NCBI GenBank assembly: GCA_050246915.1
Contig: JBFWVD010000003.1
Span: 1 to 64,000 of the forward strand
Length of the DNA: 64,000 nt
From: JBFWVD01 sp050246915
GTDB lineage: Bacteria; Actinomycetota; Acidimicrobiia; Acidimicrobiales; Ilumatobacteraceae
Direction of reading: 5' to 3'
A model generated the notes under the pieces. The model had not been told where the DNA came from and made no database searches. It saw nothing but the letters and a program-made list of their open reading frames with translations. The position numbers and the translations under genes were made by a program. Shown piece after piece: positions 9,562 to 17,306 of this stretch (position 1 is the first letter of the stretch; every line of letters starts with the position of its first letter).

Positions 9562-11979
9562 TTATCTCCCGTTGACGTAGACCACGAGGATCAGTGCGCC
9601 GATCGCCGCGGCACTGAAGAGCAGTGACGCGTAGTTCTGGACCTTGCCGGACTGCAGTGGTCGCAATCCGCTTCCGCTTGCCTCCGAGACCTTTCCGGTC
9701 CCGTTCACGATGCCATCGACCACGCCCTGATCGATGTACTTGTACACCCAACGACTGGACTTCACCGACTCCCGGCCGACCAGGTTGACGATGCCGTCGA
9801 GGACGTTCTGGTTGATCCAGTACGCCGCCTTGGCGATCGGCCCGGCAATGCCGCGGACGATGACCTTCTCGTAGAGATCGTCGAGGTAGTACTTGTTCCA
9901 CGCGAACGCGTACAGCCCCTTGGCCAACTTGTTGCGCTGGGTCAGGCCGGCGAACTTGCCCTGCGAGTACACCGCACGACTGAGACCGAAGCCGATGACG
10001 AACGCTGCGAACACGATGATGATCGACGGTGCCGCCTTGGCCCATTCGAACGGGGCGTGGTCGATCTCGGGGAAGAAGCTCATCGCCTCGTTGGCACCGG
10101 GCTCGACCCACTCGGTGAACTTCTCGATCTCGAGGAACGCCGCGTTGAGATAGCCGGCCCCGATGGCGCCGATGGAGAGGAGCAAGAGCGGCAGCGTGAT
10201 CTGCCACGGTGACTCGTGCGGGCCGTGTGCGGCACCGTGGTCGTCGCCGTGCGCACCGTGTGCCCCAGCGCCGTGGGCGTCGTGACCGTGGGCGTCATGA
10301 CCGTGCGCAGCGTGGGCCAGCACCGCGTGAGCCTCCGCCTCGTCGAGCGCAGCGGTGTCTTCGTGCGCGCCGGTGTCGTGCGCGACGCCGTGGGCACCGG
10401 CTTCGTCATGATGCTCGCCGGCCGCCGCGCCGCGGGCCTCACCGAAGAAGGTGAGGTACACACAGCGCGCCATGTAGGCCGTGGTGAAGAACGCACCGAT
10501 GAGACCGATGATCTGGAAGGTCTCGTAGCCGTTGTGGCCGGCGTTGTCGATGATCTCGTCCTTGGAGAAGAAGCCCGCCAAGAGCGGCACACCGGTGAGG
10601 GCGAGGGTGGAGATCATGAACGTGATGAACGTGATGGGCATCTTCTTGCGGAGACCGCCCATGTCCTTCTTCATATCGAAGGAGTGATGCGAACCCGAAT
10701 GCGCCACCGAGCCTGCGCCGAGGAACAGGCACGCCTTGAAGAACGCGTGGGTGAAGATGTGGAACACCGCCGGGGTCCAGGCGCCGACGCCGAGGCCCAT
10801 GAGCATGTAGCCCAACTGGCCCACCGTCGAATATGCCAGCACCTTCTTGATGTCCACCTGCACCAAGGCCAAGAAGCCCGAGATGATGATGGTGACGCCG
10901 CCGATGAGCGCCATGGCGTTCACGCCGCCGTCGGCGATCGAGAAGCCGTCGTAGAACACCGGGTACAGACGAGCGGCGAGGAAGATGCCGGCAACGACCA
11001 TGGTGGACGAGTGCAACAGCGCGCTGACCGGGGTGGGGCCGGCCATGGCGTCGGGCAACCAGGTGTGCAACGGGAATTGACCCGACTTGCCGATCACCGC
11101 GACGAGCAATGCGATGGACGCCCACAACAGATGGGTGTGGTTGGCATCACCGCTCGACGCCCACGCCATGATCCCGTTGATCGAGAAGCCGTTCTGGCCC
11201 GGGAGGTTCTCGGTGATCCAGGCATTCGACGAGAAGTAGATGATGGCGATGCCGCACAGCAGTCCGACGTCACCGGTGCGCACGGTGAAGAAGGCCTTCA
11301 GCGCCGCCCGAGCGTTGGGGTACTCCTCCCACCAGTGACCGATGAGCATGAACGAGCACAGACCCATGATCTCCCAGCCGAGGAGCAGCAAGATCGTGCT
11401 CTCGGCCAGAACCATGGTGAGCATGCCGGCAGCGAACAACGTGAGCGCCGCGAAGAAGTGCGTGTAGCGCCGATCGCCTCGTACGTACTCGGTCGAGTAG
11501 AGCTGGATCAGCGTGGCGATGAAGGTGACGACCACGATGAGCATCACCGAGAGCCCGTCGACGTGGGTGCCGATGGTGAACTTGGTGCCGCCCGATTGCC
11601 ACCAGTTCCACTGATGGATCACCGGATCGATGAACGGGCGCACGTGATGCTCGCCCTCAGCAGCCGACAACCGCATCGAGCGCCCCAGCGTGGACAGCAG
11701 GCCACCGGCCTCATGCCCTCCGGCCTCTTCGGCGGAGTGGACACGGGCGATCCACTGCACCGCCGTGCCCACCGAGAGGACGAACGACGACAGCAGCGAC
11801 AAGATGCCGATCTCGCTGCCCTTCATCGGCAGCTTCTTGCCGAGCAGGATGATGATGGCGAACCCGATGGCGGGGATGACCGGAATGATCCACGCGTGGT
11901 CGAGGAACCAGCCACCTTTGAGGATGACCTCGGTGGCGGCTTCTGCGGTTTCGTGGACGGTCTCTTCGGCGAAGATCAT
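9562..11979 (-). CDS. nuoL: Complex I subunit NuoL with a long His/Ala/Gly-rich insertion
   Basis: An 805-aa protein, well above the roughly 610-680 residues usual for NuoL. The core is normal: ATLIQLYSTEYVRGDRRYTHF, GWEIMGLCSFMLIGHWWE, QFPLHTWLPDAMAGPTPVSA, LAYSTVGQLGYMLMGLG. The extra length comes mostly from a His-rich stretch at about residues 517-589 (repeats of AHGHD and GAHG) just before PHESPWQITLPLLLLS. That places it in a loop near the C-terminal helices. A long C-terminal part with a lateral-helix-like segment follows. The 14-gene operon copy has a much shorter His patch at the same place. Confidence 0.94.
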   Translation of the reverse strand: MIFAEETVHETAEAATEVILKGGWFLDHAWIIPVIPAIGFAIIILLGKKLPMKGSEIGILSLLSSFVLSVGTAVQWIARVHSAEEAGGHEAGGLLSTLGRSMRLSAAEGEHHVRPFIDPVIHQWNWWQSGGTKFTIGTHVDGLSVMLIVVVTFIATLIQLYSTEYVRGDRRYTHFFAALTLFAAGMLTMVLAESTILLLLGWEIMGLCSFMLIGHWWEEYPNARAALKAFFTVRTGDVGLLCGIAIIYFSSNAWITENLPGQNGFSINGIMAWASSGDANHTHLLWASIALLVAVIGKSGQFPLHTWLPDAMAGPTPVSALLHSSTMVVAGIFLAARLYPVFYDGFSIADGGVNAMALIGGVTIIISGFLALVQVDIKKVLAYSTVGQLGYMLMGLGVGAWTPAVFHIFTHAFFKACLFLGAGSVAHSGSHHSFDMKKDMGGLRKKMPITFITFMISTLALTGVPLLAGFFSKDEIIDNAGHNGYETFQIIGLIGAFFTTAYMARCVYLTFFGEARGAAAGEHHDEAGAHGVAHDTGAHEDTAALDEAEAHAVLAHAAHGHDAHGHDAHGAGAHGAHGDDHGAAHGPHESPWQITLPLLLLSIGAIGAGYLNAAFLEIEKFTEWVEPGANEAMSFFPEIDHAPFEWAKAAPSIIIVFAAFVIGFGLSRAVYSQGKFAGLTQRNKLAKGLYAFAWNKYYLDDLYEKVIVRGIAGPIAKAAYWINQNVLDGIVNLVGRESVKSSRWVYKYIDQGVVDGIVNGTGKVSEASGSGLRPLQSGKVQNYASLLFSAAAIGALILVVYVNGR

Positions 11980-11986
11980 TGCCGAC

Positions 11987-12286
11987 TCAGCCCTTCATGA
12001 CGCTGAGCTCGTCGAGCGAGACACTGCGCCGGTTGCGGTAGATGAGCAGGACGATGGCCAGACCGACACCGACCTCGGCGGCGGCCACGGCGATGACGTA
12101 GAGGGCGAAGACCTGACCGTCGACGTTGCCGTGTTTGAGGGCGAAGGCGATGAAGTTCAGGTTCACGGCGTTCAAGATGAGCTCGATGCTCATGAGCACC
12201 AAGATGGCGTTACGACGGGCGATGACCCCGTAGACACCGGTGCAGAAGAGCACTGCGCCGAGGAGCAGGAACTGGTTGATGAGCAT
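11987..12286 (-). CDS. nuoK: Complex I subunit NuoK (11-subunit operon)
   Basis: A 99-aa, three-helix subunit: GVYGVIARRNAILVLMSIEL, LNAVNLNFIAFA, then VIAVAAAEVGVGLAIVLLIY. The two conserved membrane glutamates of the quinone-proximal proton path are present (SIEL and AAAEVGVGLA). The start ATG 12286 was chosen from the family N-terminus; a longer open frame upstream lies over nuoJ. It starts 14 nt after the nuoJ stop. Confidence 0.95.
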   Translation of the reverse strand: MLINQFLLLGAVLFCTGVYGVIARRNAILVLMSIELILNAVNLNFIAFALKHGNVDGQVFALYVIAVAAAEVGVGLAIVLLIYRNRRSVSLDELSVMKG

Positions 12287-12300
12287 GCTCGTTTCCCCCC

Positions 12301-12825
12301 TCAGTCTTTCTTGGCCAGCACGATGGCGCCCACGAGGGCGGCGAGCAGCACGAACGACAGCGCCCAGAACGGGAGCAGATACGTACCGAAGATCGAGTCG
12401 CTGACCGCCTCGGTGGACGCGGTCGCCAGTTGCCCGGTGGCGTCGGGGAGCTTGTCGTCTTCGTACGCGTCGATCAGCACCCAGCTGAGCACGCCGAGCA
12501 GGATCACCGCGGCGAACACGCCAGCGGGCCACTGCTTGTTGTTGAGCTCCTTTTCGTGCCCGAGTGAAGCTCGGGTGAGCATGGTGCCGAACAAGAACAA
12601 CACCACGATGGCGCCGACGTACACGAGCACCTGTGTGGCGGCGACGAACTCGGCGGCCAGCAAGATGTATTGCGCGGCAGAACCGGCCAGCACGAGCACC
12701 AACCACAGTGCAGCGTGCACGACGTTGCGGGTGGTCACGACGCGGATGGCTCCGAACACCATCAGCGCCGCGATGATGCCGAAGGCGATGTTCTGGGCAA
12801 CCAGGGTCTCAGCAGCGAGCAGCAT
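12301..12825 (-). CDS. nuoJ: Complex I subunit NuoJ (11-subunit operon)
   Basis: A 174-aa membrane subunit: AFGIIAALMVFGAIRVVTTR, VVHAALWLVLVLAGSAAQYI, VLVYVGAIVVLFLFGTML. The last segment corresponds to the helix-3 pi-bulge region that couples quinone reduction to proton movement. It starts three nt after the nuoI stop. Confidence 0.94.
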   Translation of the reverse strand: MLLAAETLVAQNIAFGIIAALMVFGAIRVVTTRNVVHAALWLVLVLAGSAAQYILLAAEFVAATQVLVYVGAIVVLFLFGTMLTRASLGHEKELNNKQWPAGVFAAVILLGVLSWVLIDAYEDDKLPDATGQLATASTEAVSDSIFGTYLLPFWALSFVLLAALVGAIVLAKKD

Positions 12826-12828
12826 CGG

Positions 12829-13341
12829 TCACTTCTTCTTCTTGTCAGCGCCGGCTTCGAGCTCGGGTGCCTCGGGGACGGTCTCCATCCATTGGCCGAG
12901 CTTGTTCTTGTCGTGCAGCAGATCGGCGATGCGGGTCTCGGAGTACTCGAACTCCGGGCTCCAGAAGATGGCATCGAACGGGCACACCTCGACGCAGATG
13001 CCGCAGTACATGCACAGCGCGTAATCGATGTCGAAACGGTCGAGGGCGCTCACCGTGCGCGGCTTGCCGCCGGCGCGACGAGGCGGAGCGAGCTCCTTGT
13101 GACCTTCGATGTAGATGCACCAGTCGGGGCACGAGCGCACACACAGCATGCAGACCGTGCAGTTCTCTTCGCGCAGAGCGATGACGCCGCGGGCACGGAT
13201 GGGTGGTGCTTCCTTCTCGTGCGGATACTGCACGGTGACGGCACCGCCGCCCATCTTCTTGGGCTTCATGGTCTGGACCATGGTGGCCATGGTGACCTTG
13301 AGGCCGGTGATCATGCCGGGGACCTTGGGCTTGGGAGGCAT
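12829..13341 (-). CDS. nuoI: Complex I subunit NuoI, 2x[4Fe-4S] (11-subunit operon)
   Basis: A 170-aa ferredoxin-type subunit. Two CxxCxxCxxxCP motifs at Cys61/64/67/71 and Cys110/113/116/120 bind clusters N6a and N6b. The segment after the second motif (EFEYSETRIADLLHDKNKL) looks more like NdhI/FpoI-type subunits of complexes without an NADH module than like the NuoI of the 14-gene operon; that comparison is from memory. The start ATG overlaps the nuoH stop (ATGA). The C-terminus ends in lysines. Confidence 0.94.
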   Translation of the reverse strand: MPPKPKVPGMITGLKVTMATMVQTMKPKKMGGGAVTVQYPHEKEAPPIRARGVIALREENCTVCMLCVRSCPDWCIYIEGHKELAPPRRAGGKPRTVSALDRFDIDYALCMYCGICVEVCPFDAIFWSPEFEYSETRIADLLHDKNKLGQWMETVPEAPELEAGADKKKK

Positions 13342-14369
13342 CAGAAAGCCACCTTGAGAACTGCGGTTGCGGCGATGTTGGCGAGCGACACCGGGATGAG
13401 GAACTTCCACGCGAACTGCTGCAGCTGGTCCTCACGGAATCGTGGGTAGCTGACCCGGAACCAGAACACGAGGAACGAGATGCCCACGATCTTGGCGAAC
13501 AGCAGCAACGGCCCGACCACGTTCATGATGTCGGCGTCGTAGGTGCCCCACGGCAGTCCCCAACCACCGAGGAAAAGCGTGGCCGCGATGGCGCTGAAGG
13601 CGCCGACGGAAGCGAACTCGCCGATGAAGAAGAGCAAGAAGCGCATGCCCGAGTACTCGGTCATGTAGCCGGCCACGAGCTCGGACTCAGCGATCGGCAT
13701 GTCGAACGGCGTCTGCGACAACTCCGCTTGCATCGACACGAGGAAGATGAGGAAGCCGACGAACTGGGTGAGGATGTAGGGGTTCCCGAGGCCGCCCCAG
13801 CCGAAGATCTCACCGTTGTTCTGCTGGAACACGATGCCTTGCATGTTGAGCGTGCCGGCCTGGATGACCACGCCGACGACGGCGAGCACCATCGGGAGTT
13901 CGTAGGCGATGAGCTGACCAGCGGCCCGCAGTCCGCCCATGAGCGAGTACTTGTTGGCGCTCGACCAACCGGCCATCAAGATGCCGAGCACGCTCACCGA
14001 GCTGACCGCGAGGGCGAAGAAGATGCCCACCGACAGATCGGAGAAGAAGGCATCGGGACCGAACGGCACGATGATGTACACGAGGAACGTGCTCATCACC
14101 ACGATGAGCGGCGCCAGGTTGAAGATGCGACGATCGGCGCCGTCGGGAGCGAGGTCTTCCTTCTGCAGGAACTTCGCCACTTCGGCGAGCAACTGCATGG
14201 AGCCGTACGGGCCGGCTTCCATGGGGCCGAGACGGCTCTGCATGAAGCTCATCATCTTGAACAAGAAGAGGTAGACGAGCGTGCCCGCGGGAAGCAGGAC
14301 GGCGAGCAGGACGCCGACGACCCGCAGGATCGAGGACTGCCAATATGCGAGTTCGATGGCAAGCATCAT
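13341..14369 (-). CDS. nuoH: Complex I subunit NuoH (11-subunit operon)
   Basis: A 342-aa, roughly eight-helix subunit that forms the quinone chamber with NuoB and NuoD. It shows FMQSRLGPMEAGPYG, LLAEVAKFLQKEDLAPDGAD, AGWSSANKYSLMGGLRAAGQ and the Glu-rich loop SQTPFDMPIAESELVAGYMT. Two adjacent ATG codons (14369, 14366) overlap the nuoD stop and either may be used. Confidence 0.94.
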   Translation of the reverse strand: MMLAIELAYWQSSILRVVGVLLAVLLPAGTLVYLFLFKMMSFMQSRLGPMEAGPYGSMQLLAEVAKFLQKEDLAPDGADRRIFNLAPLIVVMSTFLVYIIVPFGPDAFFSDLSVGIFFALAVSSVSVLGILMAGWSSANKYSLMGGLRAAGQLIAYELPMVLAVVGVVIQAGTLNMQGIVFQQNNGEIFGWGGLGNPYILTQFVGFLIFLVSMQAELSQTPFDMPIAESELVAGYMTEYSGMRFLLFFIGEFASVGAFSAIAATLFLGGWGLPWGTYDADIMNVVGPLLLFAKIVGISFLVFWFRVSYPRFREDQLQQFAWKFLIPVSLANIAATAVLKVAF

Positions 14370-15538
14370 CGATCGATGTCCCCGAGGATGAAGTAGAGCG
14401 ACGCCAGGATGGAGATCACGTCGGGAACCAGCGTGCCTCGCAGGAGCCACGGTGTGATCGAGACGTTGGAGAACGACGCCGAGCGGATCTTCACCCGGAA
14501 CGGTCCGGTGTCGCCCTTGGACACGACGTAGTAACCCATCTCACCGAGTGGGTTCTCGGTCGACACCCAGGCTTCGCCCTCGGGCACTTTGATGATGCGA
14601 GGCACCTTGGCCATGACCGGACCGGACGGCAGCGAATCGAGCAGTTGATCGACGATCTTGGTGGACTCGCGCACCTCCTGGAGGCGCACCCAGTACCGGG
14701 CGAACGAATCGCCGTCGGGATGGGTGATGACCTTCCAGTCGCACTTGTCCCACGCCATGGGCAGCTTCTGATCGCGCCGGAGGTCCCAGTCGACACCCGA
14801 GGCGCGGATGTTGGCGCCGGAGAGGCCGTACGCCAGTCCGACCTCCTTGGGGATGACGCCGATGCCGCGGGTACGAGCCTGGAAGATCTCGTTGCCCACG
14901 AGCAGATCGTCCATCTCGTCGCAGAAGTTGCGCAGCTTGACCATGCAGGCCTTGGTCTCTTCGATCCAGCCCTTGGGCAGATCGTCCTTGAGGCCGCCGA
15001 TGCGATCGAAGTTGGGATGGAAGCGACCGCCGGTGGCCGCTTCGATCTGGTTGAGCACGTACTCGCGATCGCGGAAGGCGAAGAACACCGGGGTCACTGC
15101 GCCGAGCTGCACGCCCATGTCGCCGAGGAACAACGAGATGTTGGCGATGCGGGAGAGCTCGAACAAGATCGTGCGGATGTATTGGGCGCGTGGCGGGGCC
15201 TCGACATCCATGAGCTTCTCGGCAGCGAGGATGAACGGAACCTCGTTGGCGAAGCTGCCCAACCAATCGATGCGGTTGATGAGCGTGGTCACCTGCGGGA
15301 AGGACCGCACCTCGGTGAGCTTTTCGTAGCCGCGGTGCATGTAGCCCGCGGATGGCTCGGCCCACACGACCTGCTCGCCGTCGAGGCGCACGATGATGCG
15401 AAGCGTTCCATGGGTGGCGGGATGCTGTGGCCCGATGTTGAGGGTCATGCCCTCGGCCTCGAGCTCCACGTTCACGCGAGCATCGGCGGCCTTCGCGGCG
15501 ATGTAGGCGAGCTGCTGGCGATCGGAGATCTGGGTCAC
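14366..15538 (-). CDS. nuoD: Complex I subunit NuoD with conserved His-Arg-Gly (11-subunit operon)
   Basis: A 390-aa 49-kDa-type subunit that lines the quinone site. It shows LNIGPQHPATHGTLRIIVRL, PSAGYMHRGYEKLTEV, NRIDWLGSFANEVPFILAAE and the family C-terminus ending GDIDR. Arg69 in MHRG aligns with Arg85 of mature bovine NDUFS2, the residue dimethylated by NDUFAF7. The paralogue at 36085-37413 has Thr there. The GTG at 15538 overlaps the nuoC stop (GTGA); the open frame further upstream overlaps nuoC and is not used. Subunits C and D are separate genes. Confidence 0.95.
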   Translation of the reverse strand: MTQISDRQQLAYIAAKAADARVNVELEAEGMTLNIGPQHPATHGTLRIIVRLDGEQVVWAEPSAGYMHRGYEKLTEVRSFPQVTTLINRIDWLGSFANEVPFILAAEKLMDVEAPPRAQYIRTILFELSRIANISLFLGDMGVQLGAVTPVFFAFRDREYVLNQIEAATGGRFHPNFDRIGGLKDDLPKGWIEETKACMVKLRNFCDEMDDLLVGNEIFQARTRGIGVIPKEVGLAYGLSGANIRASGVDWDLRRDQKLPMAWDKCDWKVITHPDGDSFARYWVRLQEVRESTKIVDQLLDSLPSGPVMAKVPRIIKVPEGEAWVSTENPLGEMGYYVVSKGDTGPFRVKIRSASFSNVSITPWLLRGTLVPDVISILASLYFILGDIDR

Positions 15539-16200
15539 GACGCGTCTCCTTCGCCTTCGTCGTCGCCACCGGGCATCGGCTCGACATCGACGATGCCGGG
15601 CCACGGCTTCACCAGTCGGGCGAGCAGCGGGAAGTCCTTGCGCAACGGGTGCCCTTCGAACTCGGTCGGCAGGTACATGTTGACCAGATTGGGATGGCCG
15701 TCGAACTCGATGCCGTACATCTCCCAGCACTCCCGCTCGTGCCAGTTGGCACCGGGGTACACGGTGGTGAGCGTGGCGATGCGCGGATCGTCGTCGGCCA
15801 CATCGGCCTTGAGCGTGATCCCCACGCGCCGCTTGGTGGAGTAGAGCCGCACGAAGACCTGCCAACGGGTGTTGCCACCGGCGTAGCCCTGCACGATGGC
15901 GGTCGAGCGCTCGGGCGGCGGCTCGGTGGGATCGTCCTCACCCTTGCCGAACGGCGACGGCAGCCAGTCGAGACCCGACAGGAAGCAGAAGTAGTCCATG
16001 GCCAGCAGATCACGACATGCCGTGACGGCCTTGACCCACGCGTCGCTGCGGACGCGCACCCACAGATCGTCACCCGGCTTGACCAACACACCTTCGACGG
16101 CATCGCCGAGCACGGCCGTGAGTCGCTCGACCATGGCGTCGCGCAGCTCGTCGGTTGCGGGAGCGAGCGCGGTGTCCTCAGTTGACGACACTGGGCTCAC
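15535..16200 (-). CDS. nuoC: Complex I subunit NuoC (11-subunit operon)
   Basis: A 221-aa 30-kDa-type subunit of the connecting module. The family signature is clear near the C-terminus: ANWHERECWEMYGIEFDGHP, NLVNMYLPTEFEGHPLRKDF. The C-terminal tail is acidic (GGDDEGEGDAS). The N-terminal 20 residues are a variable Ser/Thr/Ala stretch. It overlaps the C-terminus of nuoB by 23 nt, so the ATG at 16200 is plausible but a slightly later start cannot be excluded. Confidence 0.93.
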   Translation of the reverse strand: MSPVSSTEDTALAPATDELRDAMVERLTAVLGDAVEGVLVKPGDDLWVRVRSDAWVKAVTACRDLLAMDYFCFLSGLDWLPSPFGKGEDDPTEPPPERSTAIVQGYAGGNTRWQVFVRLYSTKRRVGITLKADVADDDPRIATLTTVYPGANWHERECWEMYGIEFDGHPNLVNMYLPTEFEGHPLRKDFPLLARLVKPWPGIVDVEPMPGGDDEGEGDAS

Positions 16201-16756
16201 CTCGCTTCGCGTCAGCCTTGGCGACCTTCGCCGCAGCGCCCTTGGTGACTGGCGCGGTCATCTCGCCGAACGACTTGCCCGCCCAACGCTGCGACATGTC
16301 CTCGCTCTTGATGCGCTGTTGCAGCAGCACGATGGCCTCGAGCAAGGCCTCCGGACGCGGCGGGCAGCCCGGCACGTAGACGTCCACCGGGATGATCTGA
16401 TCGACGCCCTTGGTGACCGAGTAACTGTCCCAGTACGGACCGCCGCAGTTGGCGCACGAACCCATGGAGATGACGTACTTCGGATCGGGCATCTGCTCGT
16501 AGAGACGGCGGATGGACGGCGCCATCTTGTCGGTCACCGTGCCGGAGACGCAGACCAGGTCGGCCTGGCGAGGGCTGGCCGGCAGCGGGATGACTCCGAG
16601 GCGCATCACGTCGTAGCGCGGCGAGGCGAAGGCAGCACCCATCTCGATGGCGCAGCACGCGAGGCCCCACTGGTACACCCACATCGAATACGACCGGCCC
16701 AGATTGAGCAGCGTGGTCAGCGACTTGGGCACGCGGCCCTTTTCGACCATTCCCAT
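16178..16756 (-). CDS. nuoB: Complex I subunit NuoB, cluster N2 (11-subunit operon)
   Basis: A 192-aa protein with the N2 [4Fe-4S] ligands visible: the tandem pair Cys34-Cys35 (GLACCAIEMG), Cys101 (MGSCANCGG) and Cys131 (VPGCPPRPE). N2 passes electrons to quinone. The C-terminus carries a basic tail (AAAKVAKADAKRG). It starts one nt after the nuoA stop. An in-frame extension to 16804 runs into nuoA and was rejected. Confidence 0.95.
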   Translation of the reverse strand: MGMVEKGRVPKSLTTLLNLGRSYSMWVYQWGLACCAIEMGAAFASPRYDVMRLGVIPLPASPRQADLVCVSGTVTDKMAPSIRRLYEQMPDPKYVISMGSCANCGGPYWDSYSVTKGVDQIIPVDVYVPGCPPRPEALLEAIVLLQQRIKSEDMSQRWAGKSFGEMTAPVTKGAAAKVAKADAKRGEPSVVN

Positions 16757-16757
16757 G

Positions 16758-17123
16758 TCAGACCCACCGCAGTACGCCCTTGCGCCAGGCGTACACCAGG
16801 CCAAGGAGCAGGATGAAAACGAAGACGCCCATTTCGACCAGTCCGAAGCCGCCGTAGGCCTCGAGTCGGGTTGCCCACGGGAAGATGAACACTGCTTCGA
16901 CGTCGAAGATCACGAACAAGACGGCGAAGAGGTAGTAGCGGATCTGGCTCTGAGACCAGCCATCGCCGACAGGGTCCACACCGGACTCATAGGCGATGCG
17001 CTTTTCCCGCGTCGGTTTCTTGGGACGGAAGAGGGAGCCGAGGGCAAGGATCCCGCCGGCCAATGCCAAGGCCAGCAGGGAGAAGATGACCACGGTGAGG
17101 TAACTGCGCAGGAACTGCGACAT
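16758..17123 (-). CDS. nuoA: Complex I subunit NuoA, first gene of the 11-subunit operon
   Basis: A 121-aa, three-helix subunit: SYLTVVIFSLLALALAGGIL, KRIAYESGVDPVGDG, then RYYLFAVLFVIFDVEAVFIF. The loop Cys common in other NuoA proteins (YECG) is Ser here (YESG), while the NuoA of the other operon keeps Cys. The start ATG 17123 follows the family N-terminus (MSQFLRSYL). The promoter of the operon should lie in the 183 nt up to 17306. Confidence 0.93.
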   Translation of the reverse strand: MSQFLRSYLTVVIFSLLALALAGGILALGSLFRPKKPTREKRIAYESGVDPVGDGWSQSQIRYYLFAVLFVIFDVEAVFIFPWATRLEAYGGFGLVEMGVFVFILLLGLVYAWRKGVLRWV

Positions 17124-17306
17124 AGCATCGGCGACCTTACTCTCGCCGCCCTCGCGGAACGGAAACCTCCGGTGCCGACGATGACCTTGGTCCTCAGGCC
17201 GCGCTCGGTGTAAGGCGAGGCCGCCGCCGCCGAACCTGGTGTCGTTGTGCACCGATCAGGTGCGAAAGTGCACCAGCTTCCGGTGCGGACGCGGCGGCGC
17301 CGAGCC

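Noticed and set aside
10216..12000. A 594-codon plus-strand frame opposite nuoL
   Set aside because: Composition (His, Arg, Glu, Asp, Gln runs) and absence of any motif mark it as the shadow of nuoL.
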